From the NCBI RefSeq assembly GCF_001885585.1, contig NZ_LSRP01000035.1, positions 1-64,000 of the forward strand: 64,000 bases of DNA, in the 5' to 3' direction. Positions 17,157 through 27,156 of this stretch are shown here, one piece after another (position 1 is the stretch's first letter; each line of letters starts with the position of its first letter). Origin of the DNA: Pararhizobium antarcticum (GTDB taxonomy: Bacteria; Pseudomonadota; Alphaproteobacteria; Rhizobiales; Rhizobiaceae). The notes under the pieces are model-generated. The model did no database searches. It worked only from the letters and a program-made list of their open reading frames with translations, and was not told where the DNA came from. A program made the translations under genes and the position numbers.

Positions 17157-18506
17157 TCAGCCGTGCTTCATGGGCTTGGGGGTGATCTGGGTCTTTGCGT
17201 CCTTGGCCTTGGTCGTGTCGGGCAGTTCCCCCGTCCACTCCCAGGCTTGCGTGCCGGGTGGGTTTTCGTACCAGCCGGGATCGGTATAATCGTCCGCCGT
17301 GATGCCCTCGCGGACCTTGACGACGGAAAACATGCCGCCCATCTCGATCGGGCCATGCGGCCCCCATCCGGTCATCATCGGAACTGTGTTCTCCGGAATT
17401 TCCATTTCCATCTCACCCATGTCCGCCATGCCGGCGGTTCCCATGGGCATGTATTCCGGCTGGAGTTTCCGGATCTTTTCGGTGACGGATGTCTTGTCGA
17501 CGCCGATGAAGGTGGGCACGTCGTGGCCCATGGCATTCATTGTGTGATGCGACTTGTGGCAATGGATCGCCCAGTCGCCTGGATACTTTGCGTCGAACTC
17601 GTAGGCGCGCATCGCGCCGACCGGGATATCGATGCTGACTTCCGGCCAGCGGGCTTCCGGCCGCACCCAGCCACCATCGGTACAGGTCACCTCGAAGTCG
17701 TAGCCGTGCATGTGGATCGGATGGTTGGTCATCGTCAGATTGCCGACACGGACGCGCACCCTGTCGTCCTTCGACACGACCAGCGGACTGATGCCCGGAA
17801 AGATACGGCTGTTCCAGGTCCAGAGGTTGAAGTCCGTCATCTCCATGACGCGCGGGACATAGGTACCCGGATCGATGTCGTAGCCGCTGAGCAGAAACAC
17901 GAAATCCCGGTCGACGGGCATGAACGTCTCGTCCTTGGGATGGATGACGAAGAAGCCCATCATGCCCATCGCCATCTGCACCATCTCGTCCGAATGCGGG
18001 TGGTACATGAAGGTGCCGGACTTCACGAGATCGAACTCGTAGACAAAGGTCTTGCCGACGGGGATGTGGGGTTGCGACAGTCCGCCGACGCCATCCATGC
18101 CGGACGGCAGGATCATGCCGTGCCAGTGGACTGTTGTGTGCTCGGGCAGCTTGTTGGTGACGAAGATGCGGACACGGTCGCCCTCGACCGCCTCGATGGT
18201 CGGTCCTGGCGACTGGCCGTTGTAGCCCCAGAGATGGGCTGTCATGCCCTCGGCCATTTCGCGCTCGACGGGTTCGGCGACAAGGTGGAACTCCTTGACG
18301 CCGTTGTTCATGCGATGGGGCAGGGTCCAGCCGTTGAGGGTGACGACCGGGGTGTAGTCCGGCCCGGACGAAGGACGAACCGGGGTCTGGGTTTCCGCGT
18401 TTTCCATGATGGCCGCTTCCGGCAGCCCCATGTTGGAGGTCTTCGCCCAGGCGGCAGTCGAAACGAGGGCTGCGCCCGCACCGAGCATCTGTCTTCTGTT
18501 AAACAT
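17157..18506 (-). CDS. Multicopper oxidase (periplasmic, Tat-exported)
   Basis: A 449-residue cupredoxin-fold oxidase. The N-terminus MFNRRQMLGAGAALVSTAAW is a twin-arginine signal. Copper ligands appear in order: TVHWHGMILP, FMYHPHSDEM, NHPIHMHGYDF and WAIHCHKSHHTMNAMGH, covering the trinuclear centre and the type 1 site with its axial Met. A Met-rich stretch near residue 370 (MPMGTAGMADMGEMEMEI) is typical of copper-tolerance oxidases that convert Cu(I) to Cu(II). It lies between tolC-like and cupredoxin genes in the leftward operon. Confidence 0.9.
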   Translation of the reverse strand: MFNRRQMLGAGAALVSTAAWAKTSNMGLPEAAIMENAETQTPVRPSSGPDYTPVVTLNGWTLPHRMNNGVKEFHLVAEPVEREMAEGMTAHLWGYNGQSPGPTIEAVEGDRVRIFVTNKLPEHTTVHWHGMILPSGMDGVGGLSQPHIPVGKTFVYEFDLVKSGTFMYHPHSDEMVQMAMGMMGFFVIHPKDETFMPVDRDFVFLLSGYDIDPGTYVPRVMEMTDFNLWTWNSRIFPGISPLVVSKDDRVRVRVGNLTMTNHPIHMHGYDFEVTCTDGGWVRPEARWPEVSIDIPVGAMRAYEFDAKYPGDWAIHCHKSHHTMNAMGHDVPTFIGVDKTSVTEKIRKLQPEYMPMGTAGMADMGEMEMEIPENTVPMMTGWGPHGPIEMGGMFSVVKVREGITADDYTDPGWYENPPGTQAWEWTGELPDTTKAKDAKTQITPKPMKHG

Positions 18507-18520
18507 GTCCTTGTCCTTTC

Positions 18521-19984
18521 TCAGTGACCACCGCCGCCGCTTTCGGCAGCCGCTGCGACTTCCGTTTCACCACCCGCCGAACCCGCGCCGCCGCCGTAAA
18601 TGGCAGGCGCGAGATTGGCTTCGGCCACCCAGAAATCGCGTTTTGCATTGACGGCAAGGAGGATCGAGTTGACCTTTTCCCTGTTGTCGGCGAGCAGTTC
18701 GAACGTGTTGGTGATCATGCCGTTGTATGTGAGGAGGGATTCTTCCTCGATCTTGGTCCTGAGCGGCACTACGCTGTTGCGGTAATGCCGCGCGATGTCG
18801 TAGTTCGCGCGGTAGGCCTGATAGGCAGAGCGGGCTTCCGAACGGACGTTCACCGCCTTTTCCGCAAGCAGGTTTGCTGCCCGCATATAGGCAAGTTCCG
18901 ATTTCCGCATCCGGGCCTTGCCGCTGTCGAAGATCGGGATGACGAATTCCAGCTCGACATTGCCGGTCGTCTCCTTTTTCTTCTCGCCGTCTTCCAGTTC
19001 CCGCTCCGTTTCGAACCCTGTCAGGATTTCGAGGTCGGTGACGTAGCGCGTTGCCTCCGTCAGCTTGTAGGACTTGGCCGTTGTCGCGAGGTCGAGCTGC
19101 GCTATCCGCAGGTCGACCCGACGCTCGAGCGCTTCTGCTTCGATCAGATCGCGCTTGACGAGACCCTTTGGAAGTTGGGGCAGACGGTTTGGAATCTGGT
19201 AGTCGATGTCCGATCCCCAGAGGCCCATCAGCCGCGTGAGTTCTTCTTTCGCGAGACGGGCTTCAAGCCGTGCCTTGGCGGTCTGCCCGGTCAGTTCGGC
19301 GTAGAAGACGTGCTCGCGTGCCTGGCCGCCCTTTGTGAGGGAACCGGCTTCGCCGATTTTCTGGGCGAGTTCAGAAGCCGCATCGGCGGCCGCCTGCGCC
19401 TGGTTGAGCTGAGCGACCGTTTCCCATGAGCCGACGGCGCTGATCCACGCGCGACGGGTATCGGCGGCGAGCTGTAAGGTTCGCAGGGCGGCATTGAGCT
19501 GCGCCTTTCGGAACCCGCCGTCGGCGATCTCGACGTTCCGCTTCTGGGTGGCAAGCGCGAGGATGTTGGTGGCGATCACACCTTCGATTGCCTTGTAGGC
19601 TTCAAGACCGGGAGTGCCGATCCCCGTCAGGCCGATACCAACAGTCGGGTTTACGAGCATGGTCGACTGCCAGGCATCCGCCGATGAGTCTCCGAGATCG
19701 GCGTAGGCCGCCTGCAGGCCCTTGTTGTTCAGAAGGGCGACCTGAACAGCCGTTTCGACGTCCACGGTTTTCTTCGCCAGCAAGGTCTTCACCCGGCCTG
19801 AGACAACCTGGGCATCGTGGCGGTTCTGCACCCAGACGGTGTCTTTCCCCGTCGCCTCGGCTGTCTTGTTCGCAACATTGGAAAACCCGGCGGTCGCCGC
19901 GGAGTATTCCGCAGAGGATACGCATCCCCCGAGAACGAGCGGAAGTGCGACAGTCACGGCACATTTGAGAGTGAAAAAGCTCAT
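18521..19984 (-). CDS. TolC-family outer-membrane efflux lipoprotein
   Basis: A 487-residue outer-membrane factor. The signal ends in a lipobox (LVLGGC, Cys21), as in CusC-type lipoproteins. Long coiled-coil helices rich in Ala, Glu and Lys (for example ARLEARLAKEELTRLM) are typical. The usual inner-membrane RND pump and adaptor genes are not next to it, so it may serve a pump encoded elsewhere or a copper-storage role. Its start overlaps the preceding lipoprotein gene by ATGA. A His at the extreme C-terminus follows a Gly-rich tail. Confidence 0.85.
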   Translation of the reverse strand: MSFFTLKCAVTVALPLVLGGCVSSAEYSAATAGFSNVANKTAEATGKDTVWVQNRHDAQVVSGRVKTLLAKKTVDVETAVQVALLNNKGLQAAYADLGDSSADAWQSTMLVNPTVGIGLTGIGTPGLEAYKAIEGVIATNILALATQKRNVEIADGGFRKAQLNAALRTLQLAADTRRAWISAVGSWETVAQLNQAQAAADAASELAQKIGEAGSLTKGGQAREHVFYAELTGQTAKARLEARLAKEELTRLMGLWGSDIDYQIPNRLPQLPKGLVKRDLIEAEALERRVDLRIAQLDLATTAKSYKLTEATRYVTDLEILTGFETERELEDGEKKKETTGNVELEFVIPIFDSGKARMRKSELAYMRAANLLAEKAVNVRSEARSAYQAYRANYDIARHYRNSVVPLRTKIEEESLLTYNGMITNTFELLADNREKVNSILLAVNAKRDFWVAEANLAPAIYGGGAGSAGGETEVAAAAESGGGGH

Positions 19985-20208
19985 GACGCACCTCCGTCCG
20001 GAGCCTGCGCGTCATTTTGATTGCGCCACGGTTTGGGATCGACCGGGACGCGGTGCGTGTAGCCCGTAACGGGGTTGTGATAATGGACGGGACGAACGTT
20101 GATCGGGAGGTCGGCAAGGTCGCCCGAAGCAATGACTTCAGGAGGCAACGTGGCAGCACAACCGCTTGCGAAGAGCGGTAACGCAACCACCAGAAATATA
20201 GGTTTCAT
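19981..20208 (-). CDS. Small lipoprotein, 75 residues
   Basis: Starts at ATG 20208 (MKPIFLVVALPLFASGCAAT), with a clear lipobox ASGC. The mature part is short and contains VRPVHYHNPVTGYTHRVPVD, with three His that might bind metal. No family name is known to me. It overlaps the TolC-like gene by four bases, so it is translated with it and could be part of the same outer-membrane assembly. Confidence 0.7.
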   Translation of the reverse strand: MKPIFLVVALPLFASGCAATLPPEVIASGDLADLPINVRPVHYHNPVTGYTHRVPVDPKPWRNQNDAQAPDGGAS

Positions 20209-20299
20209 GGTGTAATCCGAATAGGAGATGGCAGCGGCGCAGCGGGCCAATAATGCCCGTAGACGCATGTTCAGACCCGCAAGGACGGGCGTGTCCTAT

Positions 20300-20686
20300 T
20301 CAGATATTCGGGGGGCGATGAAGTGTCGGGATTTCACCGAACGAGCGCTGATCGTCAATCAGCGTGTGGGTCGACGAAACCACGGGGCTGTCTAAAGTGT
20401 CCATAGTCGCTACGATTGCGAAACTTATACAAAAGTCGTTGCAACAATCCTGATCGACGACCTTTGACGCATCGTCGTCCGTAGAAATTTGACCGTGGTG
20501 ATCGTGCTCGCCCATATGAGCGTCGGTGTGCTCCATGGTCTCCGACGCGACTGTCGCAGCATTTAGAGCGTCGCCGTGCATGGCCGCCGTGGCATTCGAC
20601 AGCGAGTACCCTGCCAGTGATACAACGATCACCAGTCTGATCAGAATCAGCAATTTCTTGCATTTGATTCGATACATCGCGCGCAT
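20300..20686 (-). CDS. Small exported His/Cys-rich protein, first gene of the copper operon
   Basis: A 128-residue protein with an N-terminal membrane or signal segment (LILIRLVIVVSLAGYSL), a His-rich patch (HTDAHMGEHDHHG) and a CC-x3-C motif in DQDCCNDFCIS. It looks like a small periplasmic copper-binding protein; two others in this island have the same plan. It is the first gene after a MerR-type promoter at 20790-20814. ATG 20677 is an alternative start. Confidence 0.65.
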   Translation of the reverse strand: MRAMYRIKCKKLLILIRLVIVVSLAGYSLSNATAAMHGDALNAATVASETMEHTDAHMGEHDHHGQISTDDDASKVVDQDCCNDFCISFAIVATMDTLDSPVVSSTHTLIDDQRSFGEIPTLHRPPNI

Positions 20687-20787
20687 CTTTCAACAGCTAC
20701 CTTCAGCGGAGCCAAATTTCAACAGAACAAATATGCCAGGAAATTCGCGTCGTTTATGTGGCGACAACCTTCTCCATGATTTGACGA

Positions 20788-20816
20788 TAAGGGTTCCAAC
20801 GTTGGTAAGGTCAAGT
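20788..20816 (-). promoter_or_regulatory. CueR/HmrR-type copper promoter-operator
   Basis: Read on the minus strand: TTGACC (-35, plus 20809-20814), then 19 bases containing the partial palindrome TTACCAACGTTGGAA, then a -10 like TATCGT. An overlong spacer with a dyad between -35 and -10 is the hallmark of MerR-family activation. It drives the leftward operon from 20686 to about 14895. Confidence 0.65.
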
Positions 20817-20957
20817 GCCGCAGCCGATTGCTCGGACATTATATCTGGCCTTTGCCGTATGGGCTAAGGCGGAACCGATTAAGAGTTCGGGTGTTACACA
20901 GGGTCATACACCGGGCACCAGAGGCGATTTTAATCGCAAGCCCAGGGAAACTCAGCG

Positions 20958-21281
20958 ATGTACACTCGCACCATCACAGACGTAACGTGTCGAGTTCTGG
21001 CGATACTTTTCATCCTGGCCAATATCCATGGAATGGCGGTGGCGGCTCGCGCATCTGCCGATCACTGCCCCTCGATTTCTACATCGTCGTCTAATCACTA
21101 TTCTGAAGGTTCTATAGGACGCGCTTGCTGTTCCGGCATGGCCTGCTGTCCCATCGTAACGCTGGGTGACGTGTTTGTCGCTCCGGATAGACGAAAGATT
21201 GCGGTGTCCGTTGCTGTCGAACAACCAGTCAGGTCCCTCTCTCTGCAGCCGGACTATCCCCCTCCAAAGCTCCTGAACTGA
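20958..21281 (+). CDS. Small exported Cys-rich protein, 107 residues
   Basis: Starts at ATG 20958 with a signal segment (CRVLAILFILANIHGMAVAA). The mature part contains a Cys cluster GRACCSGMACCPIV and scattered His. It is divergent from the leftward copper operon and 40 bases upstream of the DUF305 gene on the same strand. It shares the signal, His and CC-x3-C layout with the proteins at 20300 and 25883. Function unknown, probably periplasmic copper handling. Confidence 0.6.
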   Translation: MYTRTITDVTCRVLAILFILANIHGMAVAARASADHCPSISTSSSNHYSEGSIGRACCSGMACCPIVTLGDVFVAPDRRKIAVSVAVEQPVRSLSLQPDYPPPKLLN

Positions 21282-21321
21282 GTGTCGATTTACGAAAACG
21301 AATCCAATCAGGAGAACTGAA

Positions 21322-21762
21322 ATGAAAACTCTCGTACGAATCTCGCTCGCCGCCGCGGGTGCCTTGTCATTACTAGCCGTTATGCCAGCCGCCTCTTTCG
21401 CGGAGATGGCCTACCCAGAAAAATGTAAGTCCGAAATGGACATGTCGAAAATGGATATGATGTCGGACGGTATGTCCGGTGACATGGGCATGGGCGACAT
21501 GATGACTGACTATCAGAAGGCATCGATGGAAGGCATGAAGATGATGCACATGAACATGATGCAGGGCATGATGAAGAAGGACGCAGACGTCGCCTTCGTC
21601 TGCGGGATGATCGCCCATCACATGGGTGCGATCAGCATGTCCGAGGTGGAGCTGAAATATGGTGACAACGAATGGGCCAAAAAGACTGCCCAGAAGATCA
21701 TCGACGCGCAGACCAAAGAAATCGCCGAGATGAATGAGTGGCTCGACAAGGAAGCGAAGTAG
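21322..21762 (+). CDS. DUF305 Met-rich periplasmic protein (CopM-like)
   Basis: A 146-residue exported protein (signal MKTLVRISLAAAGALSLLAV) with very many Met residues (MDMSKMDMMSDGMSGDMGM) before a DUF305 helical domain containing CGMIAHHMGAISMSEVELKY. DUF305 proteins such as CopM bind copper in the periplasm. GGAGAACTGAA precedes the start. It ends 196 bases before the convergent ATPase gene; that gap shows nothing notable. Confidence 0.85.
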   Translation: MKTLVRISLAAAGALSLLAVMPAASFAEMAYPEKCKSEMDMSKMDMMSDGMSGDMGMGDMMTDYQKASMEGMKMMHMNMMQGMMKKDADVAFVCGMIAHHMGAISMSEVELKYGDNEWAKKTAQKIIDAQTKEIAEMNEWLDKEAK

Positions 21763-21958
21763 GAACGCGGCATAGGCGCGTATCTCCGCCACGATCGCAT
21801 TGAAATCAGTATCCAGAAGACTGCGAGCGTGGCGGCAACATAGAGTTGTTGTTCAGTCTGGCCATATAGCGTCTGGGGGAGAGTGGTCCAACCTTCACTT
21901 CCCCAGACACACAGTTCCATCAGATGACGCCGAAGAAGTGTCCGGCTCTAGTCCCATA

Positions 21959-24175
21959 TCATAATCGAACGCGCTTCAGTCTAAGGGCATTGCCAATCAC
22001 GCTTACCGACGAAAGCGCCATGGCGGCCGCTGCTATGATCGGCGACAGCAAAAGCCCGAACGTAGGGTACAGAACGCCCGCGGCAATCGGTACGCCAGCT
22101 GCGTTGTATATGAAGGCGAAAAACAGGTTCTGCCTGATATTGCTCATTGTCGCGTGGCTGAGTTCTCGAGCCCGCACGATCCCCTGAAGGTCGCCCTTCA
22201 GCAGTGTTACGCCAGCACTCTCGATTGCGACATCCGTTCCTGTCCCCATGGCGATTCCGACATCCGCCGCAGCCAGGGCTGGGGCATCGTTCACCCCGTC
22301 CCCGGCCATAGCCACGACCCGGCCTTCTTCCCGCAAACGCTTGACGATCTTGCTTTTGTCTTCCGGCAGGACTTCGGCCTCGACCTCGGTGATCCCGAGC
22401 TTGCGTGCGACCGCGTCGGCCGTCGTCTTGTTGTCGCCCGTCAGCATGACGACCCGGACCCCCGCCTTCAGCAAAGCTTGAACTGCATCTGGCGTCGTCG
22501 TTTTTATCGGGTCGGAGATCGCCAAAAGGCCTCCAACGCGGCCGTCTATTGCGATGAAGATTACCGTTGCGCCTTCACCCCTCATCGCTTCCGCCTGGCT
22601 GGTAAGAGCAGAGACATCGATATGAGCCTCCTCCATGATGCGGTGGCTGCCTATGATGAGCCTGCGTCCGTCGATACTGCCCGTGACCCCTTTGCCAACC
22701 GGGCTATCGAAATCTTCCGCGACGCCGAGAACCAGCTCCCGTTCCGTCGCCGCATTGACAATGGCAGTTGCCAGTGGATGCTCGCTCGCCCGTTCCAGTG
22801 TTGCCGCCAGGCGCAGCAGTTCGGATTCTGTGAACCCATTTATCGCTGCCATCGACGTTACCTTGGGTTTCCCCTCGGTCAGGGTTCCGGTCTTGTCAAC
22901 GACCAGGGTGTCGACTTTCTCGAAACGCTCCAGGGCTTCGGCATTCTTGATCAGGACACCAAGGCCCGCACCCCGGCCGACGCCAACCATGATCGACATT
23001 GGGGTCGCAAGGCCCAATGCGCAGGGGCATGCGATGATAAGCACTGCGACTGCGCCTACAAGGCCGTGAGCAAAGCGCGGTTCTGGACCCCATATCATCC
23101 ATGCTGCGAATGCGACGATGGCAATCCCGATCACCACGGGGACGAACCAACCGGAAACTTCGTCGGCAAGGCGCTGGATGGGCGCTCGCGAGCGCTGAGC
23201 GTCCGCAACCATGCGAACGATCTGCGACAGCATGGTATCCCGGCCGACTTTTCCAGCTTCCATGACGAAGCCACCAGTTTGGTTCATCGTGCCGCCTATC
23301 AGCTTTGCACCGACCTCTTTGGTGACGGGCATCGACTCACCTGTGATCATCGATTCATCAACCGAGCTGCGACCTTCGATAAGGCTGCCATCGACAGGGA
23401 TTTTTTCACCGGGGCGAACCCGAAGCCGATCCCCGACGACAACCATTTCCAGGTCGATGTCCTCGTCAACACCATCGCGGACCCGGCGTGCCGTCTTCGG
23501 GGCAAGGTCAAGAAGTGCGCGGATGGCTCCACCGGTCTGTTCACGGGCTTGCAACTCCAGCACTTGTCCAAGCAATACCAGGACCGTGATTACCGCTGCA
23601 GCTTCGAAATAGATGGCGACAGAACCGTCTGCGGAGCGGAACGTGGCTGGAAACAGGCCTGGTGCAAGGGTTGCGACGACGCTGTAAATCCACGCGACAC
23701 CCGTCCCCATGGCTATCAGTGTAAACATGTTCAGGCGCATAGTGACGAGCGACTTCCATGCTCGCTCGAAGAATGGAAAGCCTGCCCATAGGACAACCGG
23801 TGTAGCAAGAACGAGCTGAATCCAATTCGAGGTCTGGGCACCCAGCACCATGTGAAGATTGGTGAGGTGGCCACCCATCTCCAGCATCAGCACCGGCACG
23901 GACAGAACGAGCCCGATCCAGAAACGGCGTCTCATGTCGAGATATTCGGCGCTGGGTCCGGTTTCTGCCGTGACCACTTCCGGTTCCAGAGCCATCCCGC
24001 AGATAGGGCAGTTCCCAGGCCCTGTTTGCCTTACCTGCGGATGCATAGGGCAAGTGTAAATCACGCCTTCGGTTAGAGCTGGCTCGGTTTGTGTGGTCAT
24101 CGAACTTGTAGCACCATTCCCCTCCGCGTGACCCTCAGTTGCATGATGGTGGTGGTGATCTTTGTGTTCATCCAT
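21959..24175 (-). CDS. Cu(I)-exporting P1B-type ATPase with N-terminal metal-binding motif
   Basis: A 738-residue copper pump. The N-terminus is His-rich ([20 protein letters not shown]) and is followed by the heavy-metal-binding motif [20 protein letters not shown] instead of HMA domains. The transport motif [11 protein letters not shown], the phosphorylation motif DKTGTLTEG, and TGDN and [10 protein letters not shown] are all present. It exports Cu(I) across the inner membrane at ATP cost. ATG 24175 was chosen over a longer frame because AGGAG precedes it at the right distance. It follows a multicopper oxidase gene on the same strand by 125 bases. Confidence 0.9.
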   Translation of the reverse strand: MDEHKDHHHHHATEGHAEGNGATSSMTTQTEPALTEGVIYTCPMHPQVRQTGPGNCPICGMALEPEVVTAETGPSAEYLDMRRRFWIGLVLSVPVLMLEMGGHLTNLHMVLGAQTSNWIQLVLATPVVLWAGFPFFERAWKSLVTMRLNMFTLIAMGTGVAWIYSVVATLAPGLFPATFRSADGSVAIYFEAAAVITVLVLLGQVLELQAREQTGGAIRALLDLAPKTARRVRDGVDEDIDLEMVVVGDRLRVRPGEKIPVDGSLIEGRSSVDESMITGESMPVTKEVGAKLIGGTMNQTGGFVMEAGKVGRDTMLSQIVRMVADAQRSRAPIQRLADEVSGWFVPVVIGIAIVAFAAWMIWGPEPRFAHGLVGAVAVLIIACPCALGLATPMSIMVGVGRGAGLGVLIKNAEALERFEKVDTLVVDKTGTLTEGKPKVTSMAAINGFTESELLRLAATLERASEHPLATAIVNAATERELVLGVAEDFDSPVGKGVTGSIDGRRLIIGSHRIMEEAHIDVSALTSQAEAMRGEGATVIFIAIDGRVGGLLAISDPIKTTTPDAVQALLKAGVRVVMLTGDNKTTADAVARKLGITEVEAEVLPEDKSKIVKRLREEGRVVAMAGDGVNDAPALAAADVGIAMGTGTDVAIESAGVTLLKGDLQGIVRARELSHATMSNIRQNLFFAFIYNAAGVPIAAGVLYPTFGLLLSPIIAAAAMALSSVSVIGNALRLKRVRL

Positions 24176-24300
24176 TGGGAAAAACTCCTCGGGTACGTCT
24201 CTATCGGGAAGCATAAGTTGTCCTGGCTCGTCCAAGACGTCGTGGGGAGCGCGGCGCGGCTTAGGCTCTGCGCGCGACGCGCGACTTCGACGGCAAATGC

Positions 24301-25785
24301 TTAGCTTCCGTCCCGATAGGCGACGAACGACATCATTCCGGACGCCATGTGGTAGAGGTGATGGCAGTGGAGGGGCCAACGACCGGGATTGTTCGCATCG
24401 AAAGCAATTACAACACTTCCCATCGGCGGAACCAGAACGGTGTCCCGCACCGCGCCCTGAATCGTGTTGCCGTTGATACCGATTACCTGGAAATGATGAC
24501 CGTGCAGATGCATCGGATGCGCCATCATTGACATGTTCTGCATCGTAACCTCGACCCGGTCGCCGTGCCTCACATTGAGACCATCGCCTCCATCGATTTG
24601 CCAGGTGTAGGCCGCCATGTCGCCAGTCAGGGTGAGAGCGAAACGATGATCTGAGGGACGCGTTGGAAGGGGCTCAACGGCCCTCAGTTGCTGTTCCAGT
24701 TCCAGCCCGAGAACAGGTCCATTCGCCGGTCCACGCGAAGCAATCTTGGCAATATCGGCACCAGGCGAGGCGAGGATGATCCCGGTCCGCTCAAGTGATC
24801 CTTCACGTAGGGCCAGGATAGGATGGACTCCGCCAGCTTTGGGAAGTTCCAGTCGTATATCCAGGCGCTGGCCCATTGAAATCGGAAACTGATTTCCCGA
24901 AATCGGGTGGACCAACTGTCCGTCTACCGCAAAAAGACGCCCTGCAAGGGCCCCCGTGTCGATGGTGAACGCCGTCGCCGTCGCACCGTTGATGATGCGA
25001 AGACGGACCAGGCCGCCTTTCTCCGTCGAAACCACCTGTGGATCGTCGAGCGTGCGATCATTGGCGAGATACGCATCGTACTCGATGTCGTTCAGGTCCA
25101 TGGCTGCCATTCCTGGCATCGCCATGCCGGACATATGTCCTCCGTGCATCCCGGCTGCCATGCCCTGCATCATGGCACCATGGTTCATGGCCAGGCCGCC
25201 CTTGGAGCGGGAGCCTTTGAGCCTGGCGAGCAATTCCTCGGCGGGGGTGAACGAAAAGTCATGCAGGAGAATGACGACTTCTTGCTCATCACGCCTCGCG
25301 TCATCGGCAGTCCTGACAATTAACGGGGCGGCCAGCAAGTTTTGCTCCTGAAGCGTGTGCGCATGCATCCAGTGTGTCCCCCCGGCACCGACGGGAAACG
25401 TATAGCGACGGGCTTCGGCCGGACCTAAAAGGGCAGATGGATTGTCCGGCACGCCGTCCATTTCCCAGGGAGGCGTCAGACCGTGCCAATGGATGAGCGT
25501 GGGATCGTCGATACTATTGGAAAGGGTGACGTCAAATTGACTATTCGCTTCCAACGTGATGCCCGCTGTGCCGTCAGGCTGAACCAACCCGAAGACGCTA
25601 GCGGCCTTCCCATTCACTTCGATTACCCGCTTCCCAATGGAAAGCGAACGGGTTCCGATGTGCGGCAACGGTTGTAATTTACTGGTTGTCACTTGCGGCC
25701 GGGCGCTCGTGGGAAACAATGCGGAAGCCGAACCAGCGACCGCTACACCCGTCAGTAGTCTTCCTAAGAATTCACGACGATTCAT
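24301..25785 (-). CDS. Multicopper oxidase, CueO/CopA type (Tat-exported)
   Basis: A 494-residue oxidase with twin-arginine signal [20 protein letters not shown]. Copper motifs: [36 protein letters not shown] and [17 protein letters not shown] Met/His-rich insert ([20 protein letters not shown]) near residue 205 is the substrate-copper-binding region of CueO-like enzymes. It probably oxidises periplasmic Cu(I) to the less toxic Cu(II). It is distinct in sequence from the oxidase at 17157 and lies between a small Cys-rich gene and the ATPase gene in one leftward unit. Confidence 0.92.
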   Translation of the reverse strand: MNRREFLGRLLTGVAVAGSASALFPTSARPQVTTSKLQPLPHIGTRSLSIGKRVIEVNGKAASVFGLVQPDGTAGITLEANSQFDVTLSNSIDDPTLIHWHGLTPPWEMDGVPDNPSALLGPAEARRYTFPVGAGGTHWMHAHTLQEQNLLAAPLIVRTADDARRDEQEVVILLHDFSFTPAEELLARLKGSRSKGGLAMNHGAMMQGMAAGMHGGHMSGMAMPGMAAMDLNDIEYDAYLANDRTLDDPQVVSTEKGGLVRLRIINGATATAFTIDTGALAGRLFAVDGQLVHPISGNQFPISMGQRLDIRLELPKAGGVHPILALREGSLERTGIILASPGADIAKIASRGPANGPVLGLELEQQLRAVEPLPTRPSDHRFALTLTGDMAAYTWQIDGGDGLNVRHGDRVEVTMQNMSMMAHPMHLHGHHFQVIGINGNTIQGAVRDTVLVPPMGSVVIAFDANNPGRWPLHCHHLYHMASGMMSFVAYRDGS

Positions 25786-25882
25786 CTCTTTGCCTCATTT
25801 TCTCGTGTCGGCCTTGCCGACGAAACGGCGCCGCGTGGAGATCACGGGCAACCGACGATCATCCGCCTTGGGGCGGGAGCGA

Positions 25883-26245
25883 TCAAACGAGGGATCGAGG
25901 GGGCGTGAAAGGGGGGAGACAGGTGGAGCCAATGAAGGACGCCTGCGGATCAAGGTATCGCTGAGAGCCGGAATCCAGGTGAAGAACGACAGGGTTCCAA
26001 ACCGAAAGAATGACGTTGCACAGGCTGCATACGCTTTTGCAGCAAGCCTTCTGCTCGACAGGGTGGTGATCACCTTGTTTCGCTACGTCGCCCTTTGGTG
26101 TTTCGATATGTTCAACTTGAGATAAGTCGTTGTTGCAAATAGTGGGAGCAGCCTCGGCCATCGGCGCGACGAGGAACATAATTGCGACCAAAACGGCCAG
26201 CAATTTTGTCGCGCATCTTCGAATGGTTTGGCTTACGGCGAACAT
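25883..26245 (-). CDS. Small exported Cys-rich protein, 120 residues
   Basis: Signal segment LLAVLVAIMFLVAPMAEAAP, then His residues and the cluster QKACCKSVCSLC. Same plan as the proteins at 20300 and 20958. It is the first gene of the oxidase-ATPase unit and is divergent from the cytochrome c' gene; the 151-base gap between them should hold both promoters, but no clear MerR-type dyad is visible there. Confidence 0.6.
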   Translation of the reverse strand: MFAVSQTIRRCATKLLAVLVAIMFLVAPMAEAAPTICNNDLSQVEHIETPKGDVAKQGDHHPVEQKACCKSVCSLCNVILSVWNPVVLHLDSGSQRYLDPQASFIGSTCLPPFTPPRSLV

Positions 26246-26396
26246 GTTTTCGCTGGGACCTTGTTATCGTGTTCAAGCACAGTGCCGTGCCGTTGCAGGA
26301 GCTGCGTTGATCTTGATCAACCGCGAGGTCGTTTCCAGGTCCAGGTTGTGCCTCCGTCTGCTGGGGGGCAAAACTAGGAGGACCAGGGTTTGTGAA

Positions 26397-26981
26397 ATGG
26401 AGTGTAGCATGGGGGTGAAAGCGAGCGTGGCGAAACTAGCTGTTCTTACACTTCCGATAGCCGTTTCCGCGATGGTGATTTCGGTAGCAACCGCGCAGAC
26501 GGCACCACCCAGCAACGTTATTCAAAGACAGGACGGTATGAAGGCGATGGCAAACTCCGCCAAGACCATCAACGCCATGTTCAAGGATACGTCGCCCTAC
26601 GACGCAAACGCGTTCAAGGCGGCAGCCGAAACCGTCCGCGCTCATTCGGGAGCTGCTCTGTCTGCGCTTTTCGAAGGCCTTGTCACAACGCAAGGCTCGA
26701 AAGCCAGCGCAAACATCGAAACCGAGCGCCAACAGTTTGACAAGTTGGCAAACGACCTTGGCATCTATGCGTCCGCGCTGTCTGCCGTAGCAGATAGAAA
26801 TCCCCATGCTCTCGGCCCCGAAACGCGAATGCAGGGGGGCGAGGCTATGGGAGGCGGACCGCTCGCAAGAAAGGTCGATGCGGCGAGAGATGTAGCATCA
26901 ATGCCCGCAGAACATGCTTTTCACATGATGCTTCAAACTTGCACGTCGTGCCACGTCAAGTTCCGGATCGAGGCCAAGTAG
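26397..26981 (+). CDS. Cytochrome c' (class II c-type cytochrome)
   Basis: A 194-residue exported helical protein. The haem motif CTSCH is near the C-terminus (LQTCTSCHVKF), as in cytochrome c' and c-556. A signal segment (LAVLTLPIAVSAMVISVATA) precedes the four-helix domain, whose first helix is RQDGMKAMANSAKTINAMF. Start ATG 26397 lies behind AGGAGGA and AGGG; ATG 26409 is possible. It is set among copper genes on the opposite strand and might receive electrons from, or protect, the periplasmic copper oxidases; that link is inference. Confidence 0.85.
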   Translation: MECSMGVKASVAKLAVLTLPIAVSAMVISVATAQTAPPSNVIQRQDGMKAMANSAKTINAMFKDTSPYDANAFKAAAETVRAHSGAALSALFEGLVTTQGSKASANIETERQQFDKLANDLGIYASALSAVADRNPHALGPETRMQGGEAMGGGPLARKVDAARDVASMPAEHAFHMMLQTCTSCHVKFRIEAK

Positions 26982-27156
26982 CGGAATCCCAACGGGTGCC
27001 TGTAAGTGTTATCGGGTCGAGGCTTGTGGTTTCGGAATTTCGTTCAACTGCCACCCTTTCTCCAGGTATCCCGAGCGACGGAGCGGCTTGCTTGTTTTTC
27101 CCACAATGTTTGCAACACCTTTCGTCGGAAGTGACGAAGGCAGGATAGCCGAGTCC

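Noticed and set aside
22154-23791. 545-codon plus-strand frame opposite the copper ATPase
   Set aside because: Antisense of a clear P1B ATPase; His/Cys/Arg-rich translation typical of shadow frames.
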